Source: Pseudozyma flocculosa PF-1 (lineage: Eukaryota; Basidiomycota; Ustilaginomycetes; Ustilaginales; Ustilaginaceae). From it: a stretch of DNA of 64,000 nucleotides. Position 1 is the first letter of the stretch; the number at the start of each line of letters is the position of its first letter. The translations under genes were made by a program, and so were the position numbers. Where the stretch lies: contig NW_006920875.1 of assembly GCF_000417875.1 (NCBI RefSeq), positions 737,593 through 801,592 on the forward strand, read 5' to 3'. Below, piece by piece: positions 1-11,235 of the stretch. A model generated the notes under the pieces. That model saw nothing but the letters and a program-made list of their open reading frames with translations, was not told the DNA's origin and made no database searches.

Positions 1-1401
1 CGTCGCTGGCCAAGCTCTGCGCAGGGCCTGGCAGGGCAGAGGGTGGAGCTGGCCATTGCGGAGGCCGGACGGAGCGAGCGGCCAGACGACACCTGCAACG
101 CAGCCCCACAGCGATCGCTGGCTAGCCGTTTGGCTGGGCTGGCTGGGCTGGAGATGCACGAGTGCGGTCGGACGGTCCGAAACCCCAAGCCAGAAGGTTC
201 CCTTGGCTAGCCTGCTGCCAGCCCAGCGCCAGCCCAGGCGGCCTCATCCGCTCGGGTCAAAGGGGAAAGCGAGCATGGGCGAGGGCGCTCTCGAACATCT
301 GGCCATTCGCAGCTTGCACCGCTGGCCGCTCGGCCTGTCTCGTTTGGCCGTGGTCGTCGTGGGAAGCCGACGAACGAACCACGGTCTCGGAAGGATCCCG
401 ACCCAGCGCAGATCGAGTCGCGGCGGCAGGCTCAGGCTGCGGGTCCTGACCAGCGGAAGAGCGGCAGCGTGCAGCGGGCAGGCCGCAAACAGGCCAGGCC
501 AGGAGCCTGGCAGCACGAGCCAACGAGCGGATGCGGGGGTTGGGTCGAGTCGGGCTGGGCGGAGAGTGTGGGGCGAGGCCAGGCAGGCCGTCCCCTCGCT
601 TGGCCGGCGTGCCTTCCGAGACCTCGACGGCTCGCCCCGCGACCCGCGCGTGAATCGGTGGGCCTAGCTGCGCATCTCGTCGTCGTCGGCGGCGGCCGCC
701 GAAAGATCCAGCTAAGGGGGCGCTGGCCGGGCGGTCCACCATCGGCCCGTCGTCCGCCCATGGCACTGACAAGTTGGAGACTCGACGGCTGGGGGTGGGT
801 ATGAACACGGTCGCGATCTCTGATTCGCCTCTTGTGTGGCCGCCGAGTCTTCCGCCCGGACCCCGCCACGTCTCTACGACCCAAGAAGGCGGAGACGGGG
901 GCGGAGGCGCGGGGGCGAGCAAAAGAGGGGCGCGACGACGAGCGCGCGCGCTCTCCCGATGGCAAAAAGACGTGCGACACGGAACCAAGCCCTAACAATG
1001 ACGGAGCGAAACAAGGCGAAAGCGAAGTCGAGAAAGGGGAAGAAGAGAAGGGATTCTCGGAATGGTATCGAGCGCCTGGAAGGAGGATGTCAGAAGTCGA
1101 AGAGAAAGGGGAAGCGGGTTTGAATGGTAGGGACGGCGAGGGCTTCTTTTCCATTTCTCATCAGCAGCGGCGGCGGGGGCGGCTGGGCAAGGCTCCTTCG
1201 TTCGGACGGCGCGAGGGAGCAAGGGGACAGCAGGGCTGGAACAACGACGAGCCTACTCGGCGCGCCACCTCTTCTGTTGCTGCCGCCCACGGCCGACTTC
1301 CCCTCTGGATCGACGCCTCGACCCGCACGGCTGACAGGCTGGCTGGCGGCCTTGCGGGTGTCTGCCGGTGCGCGCGGCCCGCCCGGGTGCGGATGGCGCG
1401 T
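1..1401. other. intergenic DNA, no gene recognised
   Basis: This stretch lies downstream of the beta-tubulin stop codon. All open frames here are arginine/proline/alanine-rich readings of GC-rich DNA without recognisable motifs, and none shows a credible start plus splice structure. The part nearest 1401 must hold the 3' untranslated region of the tubulin gene. GGCTGG and GGCAGG words are frequent, as in the other intergenic regions of the window. Confidence 0.5.
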
Positions 1402-3041
1402 CTACTCCTGGATGAGCTCCTCCTCCTCGACGTACTCCTCCTCGAGCTCCTCGTCGAGGGCCGAGGCGTCCTGGTACTGCTGGTACTCGGCGATGAGGTC
1501 CTGCAGGTTGGACTCGGCCTCGGTAAACTCCATCTCGTCCATGCCCTCGCCCGTGTACCAGTGCATGAAGGCCTTGCGCTTGAACATGGCCGAGAACTGC
1601 TCGGCGATGCGCTTGAAGACGTCCTGGATGGCCGTCGAGTTGCCGACAAAGGTGACCGACATCTTGAGGCCGCGCGGCGGGATGTCGCACTGGGCCGTCT
1701 GGACGTTGTTGGGGATCCACTCGACAAACTGGGTCGAGTGCTTCTGCTGGAAGTTCTGCATCTGGTCCTCGACGTCCTTCATCGACACCTTGCCGCGGAA
1801 GTAGGCGGCGCAGGTGAGGTAGCGGCCCAGGCGGGCGTCGCACGCCGTCATCATGTTCTTGCTGTCAAACGCCTGCTGGGTGATCTCGGGGATCGTCACG
1901 GCGCGGTACGACTGCGAGCCGCGCGCCGTCAGCGGCGAGAAGCCGACCATGAAGAAATGGAGACGCGGGAAGGGCACCATGTTGACGGCCAGCTTGCGCA
2001 GGTCCGAGTTGAGCTGGCCGGGGAAGCGCAGGCAGGTCGTGACACCCGACATGACGAGCGACACGAGGTGGTTGAGGTCGCCGTACGTGGGCGCGTTGAG
2101 CTTGAGCGTCTTGAAGCAGATGTTGTAGAGGGCCTCGTTGTCGATGCAGAAGGTCTCGTCCGAGTTTTCGACGAGCTGGTGGACCGAGAGGGTGGCGTTG
2201 TAGGGCTCGACGACCGTGTCCGACACCTTGGGCGAGGGGAAGACGGAGAAGGTGGCCATCATGCGGTCCGGGTACTCCTCGCGGATCTTGGAGATCAGCA
2301 GGGTGCCCATGCCGGCGCCGGTACCACCGCCGAGCGAGTGGGTGATCTGGAAGCCCTGCAGCATGTCGCAGTTCTCGGCCTCCTTGCGGACGACGTCGAG
2401 GACGCTGTCGACCAGCTCGGCACCTGCGGTGGCGCGAGGCGCAGAATGGGGGAGGATGGTCGGGTCAGCATGTCGCGTCGCCTCTCTCGCCTCTCTCGCC
2501 CTCTCTCGCCCTCTCTCCCGTCCCTTCTCTCCGCTCCTGCACGCTCGTCTGATTCTGCCACGGCCCCAGCTCCATCTCCAAGCTAGGGCTGCAGCGCCAC
2601 CGCCGTCCTACTCACCCTCAGTGTAATGACCCTTGGCCCAGTTGTTACCGGCGCCGCTCTGGCCAAAGACAAAGTTGTCGGGGCGGAAGAGGCCGCCGAG
2701 GGGTCCCGAGCGGGTCGAGTCCATGGTGCCGGGCTCGAGGTCGACCAGGACGGCACGGGGCACATACTTGTTGGCGGCGGCCTCGTTGAAGTAGACATTG
2801 ATCCTGGCGAGCTGGTCGTCGGTGTTGCCGTGGTAGTTGCCGTTGCTGTCGATGCCGTGCTCGTCGGAGAGGACCTCCCAGAACTTGGTACCGACCTGGT
2901 TACCACACTGACCGGTCTGCAGGTGAACTGCGGGCGAGGTAGCGGCGTCAAAGGGAGCGAGCCAGTGTCAGCGCGCACGTCCGGCCATCCCTACAGTCCG
3001 CCTGGCAGATTTGATCCCGTCGACGCACCGATCTCTCTCAT
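1402..3041 (-). CDS. TUB2: beta-tubulin
   Basis: Beta subunit of the tubulin heterodimer, the building block of cytoplasmic and spindle microtubules. Three exons on the minus strand: 3041-3029 (13 nt, encoding MREI plus one base), 2927-2616 and 2423-1402, giving 448 residues, the usual family length. The joined start reads [15 protein letters not shown], and the tubulin signature GGGTGAGMG lies at residues 140-148. The C-terminal tail is strongly acidic ([12 protein letters not shown]), as expected for the MAP-binding tail. Residues linked to benzimidazole resistance in fungi are all of the sensitive type: H6, Y50, F167, E198, F200 and L240. The small first exon and phase-1 introns near the 5' end are typical of fungal beta-tubulins. 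The numbering rests on the splice model, which closes in frame. Confidence 0.97.
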
Positions 3042-3686
3042 GTTGGCGGAAGTCGAAGGGGGGTTAGATTAGTCGGGAAGTAGTAGGGTTCTGAGCGCCA
3101 CGGGATAGAGAGAGGGTGATAGGGATGGAGGTGGGGACGTGTCAGTTGGAGGCGCTTCTTTCGTCGACCAGAGGGGAACGGTGCGCCACAAAGGGCCTAT
3201 CCCGCCGACGGACTGTGCCAGATGGACAGCGGCAGCAGACGGGATCAGGAGCCATCGCCCAGCGGGAAACGGCGGCTGACGTTGCACCAAGGCGTCGCTC
3301 TGGCTGGTCGCCGTTGTTCGCCTCGCCTGCGGATGGAAGCGCGCGGCGCCGCTGTCCACGACCGCCAGCCCCAGGTCGCCTCGAAGATCGCGACGAGACC
3401 TACCGGGAAGGTCGACGAGGTCGGAGGTCGTCGGTGGGTTGGGGTCTGGTGTCGGTTGGCGGTTGAAGGGGGTGTCGGTGTCGGCGGTGGTGGTGGCGTC
3501 GAGGGTCTAGGGTGGGGAATGGAGGAGAGGAGTGGATGAGGGGCAGGATGGTTGGGTGGCCGGGGCACGCACGCACGCAGAAGACTCTGTCCCTCTCTCT
3601 TGCTTGTGTGTCGGAGGGCGAGCGGGCGGGCGAGTGGGCGGGCGAGCGAGCGCAAACCGACAAACCAACACGCAGGCAGGCCTCTG

Positions 3687-3714
3687 GGCTGGCTGGCTGG
3701 CTGGCTGGCTGGCT
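3687..3714. repeat. (GGCT)7 microsatellite
   Basis: Seven perfect GGCT units, followed by a degenerate continuation. The same unit, on either strand, recurs upstream of the ARP10 and SDR genes in this window. Confidence 0.95.
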
Positions 3715-3854
3715 CGGACGGTCGGTCGTCGCCCTGGCCCTGGCGCTTGCCCTGGGCTCGGGCCTGCTGGCCGTGGCTGCCAGGCCTGCCTGGCCTGCCC
3801 ATTTTTTCAGGCCACCGTCGTCGCCGCCGCTGCTCAGAGCCAGGCACTCGGGAG

Positions 3855-3855
3855 G

Positions 3856-3890
<35 letters not shown>
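3855..3890. repeat. (GTGC)9 microsatellite
   Basis: Nine perfect GTGC units in the region upstream of beta-tubulin. Slippage at this tract is likely, so its length may vary between strains. Confidence 0.95.
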
Positions 3891-3891
<1 letters not shown>

Positions 3892-5536
3892 GTGGGTGTG
3901 CGCGCGCGCTCGGGGCCACGCCAGGGCAGGTGGGCAGGCGCAAACCCCAGAGGGCGAGCCCAGGTGAGGGCCGAAAAAGTGTTGGTCTGGAATGTGGATG
4001 CCTGGATTTTTGAATTCGGCCAGCCGTCCCTGGCAGAGCAGGCAGGGATTCAATACAGCTTCCGACGCAATTCTGTATTCGCTCGCCAGTAATCCGTAAT
4101 GGAGCGCTGAGAGGCCGGTGTGGGTGTTGCTCTTTCCCGCGGCCAGAAAATTCTGCAGAACACAAGAAGGGGGGCAGGCAGGCAGGCAGAGGGCCAGAGA
4201 GGCTCGACCGACCAAACGACGGCGACCAGCCAGCCGGCTGGCCAGCCTCGAATCCAAAATTCAAGGCCCGCCCTCCTCCCTCCTTGGCTCGAGCGTCGGC
4301 CAGACCGAGCGAGGGCGCGCGGCCTCGATGCCCGGTCCTCCTCGCTTCAAGATCACAAAAGTGCAGCGCAGCCACGCCCCGCTTCGATGAAATCACACAG
4401 GCGCAGGGCAGAGAACAACAGGCAGGCCGGCAGGCAGGCTGGGGGTCGGCCCACTCGAGCGTGACGCGACGCGCGTCGTCGTCGGCGGGACTCGGATCCG
4501 CCCCGAGGCCGCTCTCGCCTTGGCCTGCCAGGCATCGTCGCGCGAGCTCGATTCTCTGTCCTCTTCGATCCGAGACTTCGTCGTGAGCATGGCGTCAGAG
4601 GTGGGCAGTGCATGCCATCGATGGTCCAACAAGAGCGGGGCCAGCAGCCGCCTCGAGCTCGACGACGTGGACACGTCAGCTGCATGCACGCCGGGCGCAG
4701 ATGTGGTCAGACCAAGTCGAGGGATGGGTTTGCGAATGACGGCAGGAGGTTGAGCGGCCCGAGTGGCGCTGTCGGAGCTCATGACTCCCCTCGGAGCGGC
4801 CGCCTGTCGGCGAGGACGCTGGTCTTGGAGACGTTCGTGGCATGGCGGCTCGGTTGATGGCAAGGCAGCATAGGGGGAGCGGCGAGACGCGGTCAGGCGC
4901 TCGACCCGAATGCATCCGCCGTCGAAGCGGCGCCTCAGTACTCGACTTCAACATCAGCCCGTCTCTATCAGGCAGGAGCGCGGGCTGATACTCGGTACTT
5001 CTTGGAGACGTCCGACGAGCTGGGGCTGAACGACAGACACCAACACGCTTCTTCGTGCTCGTGCCTCTCGCGCAGGATCCCGGCTCGAGAAGCGGGCGGC
5101 ACGAGCATCGGTTTGATTGCAAGCTGCGATTCGGAGAGGCGATGAGTGAGATGCTTGCGCTGAGCACCAGATGTGCGGACCGGGATGATGCGTGCGCGTC
5201 GTCTGCTATGGCTTCGACGGGATTGGCCATGTTGGCTGCTCCGGCGGGGCTGCCGTGAGCGTTTGCCGTCCTGAAATAAGACTTGCGGACGAGGGACTGT
5301 TGCGCCACCGACGACGGGCTGCTTGCTGTGCTTGATGCGCCGCGATGAGGATAGGCTTGCGTACCTCCCCCGTCCTGACGGCGTCGTGAGCTCCGACACG
5401 CTACGGCAGGTGGCTAGTCGAGGGAAGACTCGACGTCGTCGGTGCGCTCGCTGCGGCGGAGAGGAAGCATGGTGTCGGCGGCTCAGTCCTCTCATGTCTG
5501 CCATCGCAGCCCCATCCATCCCTGCGTCCACTCGAC

Positions 5537-6717
5537 TTACGCCCGTTCGGGATCGAGCTTGACCCTCTTTGGCGAGTTGGGCTTGTCCGTCGGTCCGCTA
5601 CGGCTCGGACCGGCCTGCGGCTCTTCGTCGCTGTCGAGGGTGAGGTCGATGGGTCCAGTGTCGCCGCTGATGTCGATCGACTTCTCGCGCTTGACCTGGG
5701 TCAGCTGCCTTTCCAGGTCCGCCACCCTCCTCTGCATTCGAGACATGAGAGAAAGGCGAGCGGGCTGCGGCGTCAGACATCGCCACCGGCCCAATCTTGC
5801 TTTGAGTGATACCGGAGAGATAGGATCCTCACCCGCAGCTCCTCGTTGGACTCTTCAGCCGGCACACCGCCCCCTTCAATGGCCTCGTCAACGGCTGCCG
5901 AGGGCACGACGTCCATGGCCTCGAGGACGCTCCTGGATGCGTACGAATAGATGAACGTGGCGATGGGGTCGTTGCCGACGAGATCACAGGTGGTGGAGCG
6001 ACGGGTTGCAGGCTTTGCCTCTCCAAGGCTGCAGTCCACCACGCGGTCAGCCAGAGTTCGAGCAAGATGATCGGTCTCGGTGGACACTTACCTGATGCGA
6101 TGGGTCAGTGGCACGCCACCCTCGAGCTTCCTCTGCTTGAGTGCCTCGTCGCCCACGTTGGCTTCCTCGAAGCCAAAGCCGCCGCCACAGTCAGGCTTCT
6201 TCCTGATCTTCCTGGCATGCCACACGCGGATTTCGATGGTGCCGGCTTGCTCGACGCTATCGCCCTCTCCAGCAGCGTCCTGCTCGGAAGCGCCGATGCG
6301 CAAGAACCTGGGCCCTCGGACAGCGAGTTGCCCTACAGGTCAGAATGGCAAGGCATCCACCTCCAGTCATGAGTGGCTCGTCCGAACCAGCACTCACTTC
6401 AGCGGCGCGACTTCTTCAGAGGACAGTGTCACGGAGCTGTAGCGCACTTCGGGACGTTCCTTCGACCAGGTCATGCCCCTTTTGACTTCCTGTCCATCGA
6501 GGGTCAATTTGACGCGAAAGTCCCTGCGGCCCTCCGGGGTGTCGTCTCGCTCGAGCTTGATCTGGAACTGTGCGTCGTCCACGGAGCAGATGTACGCCGA
6601 GCCGCACGACTCGACCTCGTCCACCTCGACCTCGAACTCCTCGAGCGTCTTCTCCTCCTCCTCTTCTTCGCCGTCCTTGCAGAGTTCGATGCTGATCTTG
6701 ACTCCGGCCAGCTGCAT
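5537..6717 (-). CDS. DUF7918-like fungal protein, tandem copy 1
   Basis: Unknown function. Four exons on the minus strand: 6717-6398, 6307-6092, 6028-5833 and 5731-5537, giving 308 residues. The start MQLAGVKISIEL is the only plausible ATG. The N-terminal half (about 1-107) is a predicted beta-rich domain with an acidic loop (EEEEEE). The middle holds a GTIEIRVWHAR segment, and the last exon begins with a heptad-like stretch RRVADLERQLTQVKRE. It then carries IDLTLDSDEE, which fits the hydrophobic-acidic SUMO-interaction motif, and ends in a basic SPKRVKLD segment that could act in nuclear import. The neighbour at 8218-9336 is a clear paralogue with all three introns at equivalent places and phases (2, 2, 0). 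The overall pattern reminds me of the basidiomycete DUF7918 family; that assignment is from memory and needs a profile search. The stop TAA lies inside GCGTAAGT, which resembles a splice donor. Confidence 0.8.
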
Positions 6718-8217
6718 GGTGGGCAGGTCGTCCTAGATGGCGATGCTCGGTGGCTGTAGCTGTTGCGCCGTGAGCGGCGTGAAGGCTGACGAGGGTTGAC
6801 CGCGCCCAGGCGGTATGGGGCTAGAGGGTGTCGAAAGGGGATGAATGCCGGGACGATGGTGGCGGCAGGGAAGGAGCCACGAATCGAGCTAGCCTCGGCC
6901 TCTGCTTCAGCCTGGCTCCGCTGCGCCGCGGGACGCGTCAAGGCCCTGGTTCAGGCGTGAAAATCGAGGCTGGCTGGGCGCACGGTCCTCTGGACCTCGT
7001 CCGGTCAGCCGCCGAGCTTGGCCTGCCCCGGCTCTGGCCCAGCCTCTGCGCTGCCAGCTCCTGGCCTTTCGAACAGCCTGCTCGACGCCCCGTATGTGCC
7101 GCGTCTCGGTCCAGCCCGGCCGCCTGGAAAGGCAAGCAGCCTGTCGCTTCGGTATCGGCCCGATCCCGTCGTCACACGGCGTGATGCGTCCTCGTGCCTC
7201 TGCCGCATCTTCTCGACCTCTGCTGCAGCCTCGTTGCATCAGCCCTCTGATCGCACCAGACAAAGCAGGCAGGCGAGAGTGTGGTAGCGTCCCCTCGCAG
7301 CATGGCGAGGAGAGGCGAGCCACAGAGCGCGGTGGCGAAGTCGGGCTTGCGTCCGGAGACCTCGCAAGCCCGCGACATGGTCGCAGCGGCTCGATGGCTC
7401 CTCGCGCCCGATATCTGCGAGCCCGAGGGAGGTCTGAACGACGAGGTGGGATCGGGATGAGGTCGGAGAACCACGTCGTCACTGCTGCTGGTCTGCCCTG
7501 TGGCGGTGCCGCCTCCCGTCCGTCGCCCCTGCCCGATATCCACGCAAGACCAGGCGGGGCCCGTCTCGCTGCGCTCCATCCTGGCCTGATTACGCTGCTG
7601 CTACGGTGGCGGACCCTTCGTGTCGCTACGCGGCGTGCCTGCGTCTCGACCCAGGGGATGGCCGTGGCCGCTCTCCTCACACGACGCAACGATGCTGTTC
7701 CTCGGCTCTGCATGCGAGCGGTGTGTCGCCGGAGGACGCGACGAGCCGTACCATCAAGCGCAAGCGGACGAGGAGCGATCCTCTCTGTCATGGCCCCTGC
7801 ACGCCTCCCCTGCACAGCACAACGTGAGAGACGCGCTCTGGATCGATTGCAGCGGCAGTCGAATAATCATCGTGTCTGATCGGAGGGGACCTCAGGGCGC
7901 CTCGAGCTTGGCGGCTGCTGACGGTGTCTTGCTTGTTTGTATCTTGGCGTCGGAACGGTGCTGGTGTGGATTTAGAAGGAGCCGATGCGGACGCTTAAGG
8001 ATCCGTCCTGTCCTATACGCCGGGGTGGGCTGTCAAAGTCTGGGATTGGTGGACGACGTCGCCTGAGGATGTTGGGAGCGGCCACTATGCTTGTCCAGCT
8101 TCAGAGGATTGGGACACCGCTGCATCCGCTGGCTGCTCAAGCAGGTTCGAGCGAGTCGGGAGAGATGAGCGAGTCATCTGGGGCATCGGAAGCTGAGCCT
8201 TCCCCGACTCACCTTTC
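6718..8217. other. intergenic DNA between the two tandem paralogues
   Basis: About 1.5 kb with no recognisable coding sequence. Open frames on both strands are Arg/Ser-rich with no motif shared with the flanking paralogues. It must contain the promoter of copy 1 (near 6718) and the 3' region of copy 2. Confidence 0.45.
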
Positions 8218-9336
8218 TCACAGGTCGAGCTTGACCCAGTCGATGCCGTCGGCGCTGCTGCTGCTCGGAGCGGCATCGGCGCCCTTGTCCTTTTTGAAGT
8301 TCGGAATGGCAGGGATCGGACCGAACTTGCTGGCATCGGCAGCCTTGTCTCGCTGCATCTGCGCCAGCTGCTTCTCGAGGCTGGCCACCTTGCGCTGTAC
8401 CGCAGGCACGTCGCAAAGGAGAGCGCCTTGAGCTCGTCAGCATTGTCGCATGATTGGGCTGCGCCGATCTGTCTAGACGAGCAGATCGCCTCACCTTGAG
8501 GTCATCGACAGACTTGCTTTTCTGCGCCTGCTCCTTCTGCAAAGCGCCGGCCTTGAGGGCTTCATAGGCCAGTGCTGCAGCCGTCGGGGCCTTGCGAGGG
8601 CCGTAGGTGTACGTGAACTCCGCGAGAAACTCGTAGTGGCCGCAGAACACCGTGTCGTAAAGGTATGTCGGGCCCTCTTCGGGCGTCCACTCCTCCCCGA
8701 GGCTGCGGATAGCACCCAGTCAGCGGCAAGCCCCACTGAACCTGCAACGGCAGTCCGGAGCGACTCACCCGATCTTGTGCGTGAAAGGCAGCCTCTTGCG
8801 CTTGGCCGGGATGAAGGAAAAGCCCGGGAGAGCCGGGTGCTCGCGAATGTTCTCGACATGGTAGACCAGGATCTCGATGGTGTTGCCTTCCTCCCTCTGG
8901 CTGTTCTGGATCGTCTCCTCCTTGGAGAGCCCGACGGGCAGGAAGCTAGTGTAGGCGAGATGGAAAACAAGATCGCTGCTGGTTTCAGCCTAGCACCAGC
9001 GGACGAACGTGAGTGAAGGACCACCTACACCATAGACGCCATCTTGTCGGGCGACACCCTGACGCCGCGAATGGTCAGCACGCGCTCGTTGCTCCTCCAG
9101 AGCGTCTCCGATCGGACCTCCTTGTCATCCAGCTTGAGCCGGACGGCGAAGTCCTTGGCGCTGCTCGGTCCGGCGCCGCGGTCAAGCTTGATCTGGAAGG
9201 GCACGCTTCTCACAGAGCAGATGCGAGCAAAAGCGCACACCTGTTCCTCGTTCTCCGTCACAAGAGACTCCTCGAGGGTCTCCTTGCCGTTCTTGGTGAG
9301 CAGCTCGATGCTCGTGGTGATACCGGCGAGGTGCAT
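8218..9336 (-). CDS. DUF7918-like fungal protein, tandem copy 2
   Basis: Paralogue of the gene at 5537-6717, same strand, function unknown. Four exons: 9336-9029, 8945-8769, 8702-8495 and 8394-8218, giving 289 residues. Equivalent segments align easily: MHLAGITTSIEL with MQLAGVKISIEL at the start, VPFQIKLDRG with AQFQIKLERD, GNTIEILVYHVENI with AGTIEIRVWHARKI, FTHKIG with LTHRI, FTYTYGPRK with FIYSYASRS, and RKVASLEKQLAQMQRD with RRVADLERQLTQVKRE. Intron phases (2, 2, 0) match copy 1. Unlike copy 1, the tail has no SUMO-interaction-like motif and ends IDWVKLDL. The stop TGA overlaps a donor-like GTGAGA, as the copy 1 stop overlaps GTAAGT. The first intron needs donor GTAGGT rather than the adjacent in-frame alternatives; this choice keeps the frame and the alignment to copy 1. 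Confidence 0.8.
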
Positions 9337-9899
9337 CGTGCCGTGCCGCCTCGGATGGTGATGGTGTTGGGCAGAGATCGTCGACTGGGCCAGATTGTAT
9401 GCGCCGTGGACAGCGCCACGGAGGGAAGGGCAAGGCTGCTGGCGATGCCAGGACGCAAGGGTGGCGGGTTCCTGTGTGTCTTGGCGAGGTCAATGTGCCG
9501 GTGGTGACGAAGGTGGTGGCCGAGATGGTCGAAGCTTGCTCGAGTGGCTGGGTCTGTGTGCCGGAAGGTGGTGGCAGGAGGGAAGGCCAGGTTCAGCCCC
9601 AAAAATAGAGAGCGGAAGCGGGCCTGCCCCGCCGTGAGCCCAGCCTACCTGCGCCTGCCTGCTCTGCCTGCTTCAGAGACGGCCGCTGCTGCATGTGCGC
9701 CCGCCGCAAGACAGGGAAAGCGGGCGTCCAGGCCCAGTCTGTGCTCGCCCTCGCCGCGGCCGCCCACGCATGTGTCTCGATCGATGCGGGCTCGTCGCCC
9801 TTCTCTCTGGGCCAATCTCGACCTGTATGCTGCTACAAGTTTGTCGATGCCATCCCTGTGGATGTCTTTGCGAGTGCTCCTTGATTTCAGCCTAGTCGG
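9337..9899. other. intergenic DNA upstream of tandem copy 2
   Basis: No gene is recognised. The stretch contains the 5' region of copy 2, then GC-rich sequence with GCCTGC words, and ends just before the terminal relic of the third copy. Confidence 0.45.
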
Positions 9900-10850
9900 T
9901 CAGGAGTCGTCGCCGGTGAGGTCAACCAGGTTGCTCGGGTCGTACCCCTCGTCGCCACACCCGCGCTTGATACGGCCGAGCCTCCCCTCGGCCGCGACGA
10001 TGTCACTACACTCTGTTTGTTGCGAGGAGGCGGAGCGAGGCGGGAGGGAGCAGAGGATGAGCATGCGGTCTCACAGCGGTCCCGCCGCAAGCTTCATATT
10101 CGTTGCGTGCCCGCCTCACCTTGATGCCTTCTTCGCCGTCGTCATGGAGACCCTGCTGTTCGGCCGGCTCGGGCGGTGCAGCCAGCTCACTTTGGTCGAT
10201 TTCTTGGGGACGAGGCAGGCCACCGCCGGCGTCGAGGCCCGTTCTTGAGGCGAAGGCAAGGGCGCAAACTGCGATGGGCCTGGAGATGGCTGCGCGCGAG
10301 TCGCGAGCCTCTTCGATCGGCGGCCTCTTGTGTGCTGAGACTGTGGTGGCGGGACTGTCCGAATGGAAGCCAGGCTTGGGCTGGGATCGCAGACGCGCGT
10401 AGAAAGGGGATGGAGCTGCTCATCCGATGCGGCTGCACAGCGGGTTGCCGTCGTCTTTGAGCTGCTCTGGAGCTGGTCGTAGTCGAGCTGAACCTGCTTG
10501 AGGACGTCGTCCTCAATCGGCTCTACCGCCCTAGCCCTCTTGGCCGGCTAGACCCTCTGCGTCGACCTTTGCGGACCCCCGAAAGGTCGGCATAGCCGCT
10601 GCTGGACGGCTGAGTGTTGCCAGCCGGGTTGAATCCGCAGACGACGACGAGATGAGCCAGTCGGAACGCATCCGCGGCAGCAGACAGAGCTCTTGAATCC
10701 TGGGATCGGCAACTCTCCGGAGCGGCGCCTTGTGCGTGCTCCTCACCCAAACCTTTGGGATGTTGGGGCAGCTCTCGTCAACACCCCAGCCGAAGCCAAG
10801 GACTGAGCCGCCGTCTTGTTCAGGAGGATGCTAGGCCAGGTTGATGCTTG
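9900..10850 (-). pseudogene. decayed third copy of the DUF7918-like family
   Basis: No continuous reading frame exists, but pieces in the right order and orientation resemble the two intact paralogues. Nearest the 5' side (about 10750-10830) a frame reads QDGGSVLGFGWGVDESC, like CGGGFGFEEANVGDE of copy 1, with a TAG just upstream in the same frame. A long open stretch (about 10120-10437) ends in EEGIK followed by GTGAGG, the same phase-0 donor as the end of exon 3 in the paralogues. Then 10007-9900 reads a last-exon-like RLGRIKRGCGDEGYD ending in VDLTGDDS and a stop; VDLTGDD again fits a SUMO-interaction motif. The best splice acceptor (CAG) would put this last piece out of frame; only a poor GAG acceptor two bases later restores it. 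I read this as a pseudogene. A rearranged functional gene with unusual splicing is the alternative. Confidence 0.4.
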
Positions 10851-11235
10851 GAGAGCCTCGATGCAAGGCTCAGGGGGTGCCTGCTTGCCCATGTGGGCAA
10901 AAGTGGGCCGTCGAGTGGTTGCTGCTGGGCGAGCGACGTGTTGGCGGACGTCTGCCACGCGATTCCCGGACCGACTCCACATGGCCTGCCAGCTTTTTCG
11001 GGGCGCCCGCCGTGTCCGAGCTTCCGTCGTCGCGCCTTTCTTCTCGCCCATCACCATCCACCCACCACGACGGCGGCCGTGCTCTGATCGCTCTTCGCCC
11101 GCACTCACGCTCTCGAAGCTCATCCTCTCGTCGATCGCCGACTCCGCGCCTGCTCATCCCTACGACACCCCTCCAAATCTACCGGCGACAACGCCAGCAC
11201 GGACACTGCCGAGCCATCCCAGCAGCATCAAGGAG

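Larger units (their letters stand above)
3042..5536. other. 2.5-kb intergenic region upstream of beta-tubulin
   Basis: No gene is recognised. The right half (about 4400-5530) has long minus-strand open frames, but they are Arg/Ser-rich with no domain and lie just downstream of the last exon of the next gene, so a cryptic extra exon cannot be fully excluded. The left half is built of simple repeats and of GGCAGGC/GCCTGCC words. The tubulin promoter must lie next to 3042. Confidence 0.5.

Noticed and set aside
832..2586. 584-codon plus-strand open frame over beta-tubulin
   Set aside because: It is the antisense shadow of the tubulin exons; the protein is Leu/Val/Arg-rich without motifs.
4393..5531. 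Overlapping minus-strand frames downstream of tandem copy 1, possibly extra exons
   Set aside because: Arg/Ser-rich in every frame, no similarity to the corresponding region of copy 2, and copy 1 already ends in a stop codon equivalent in position to that of copy 2.
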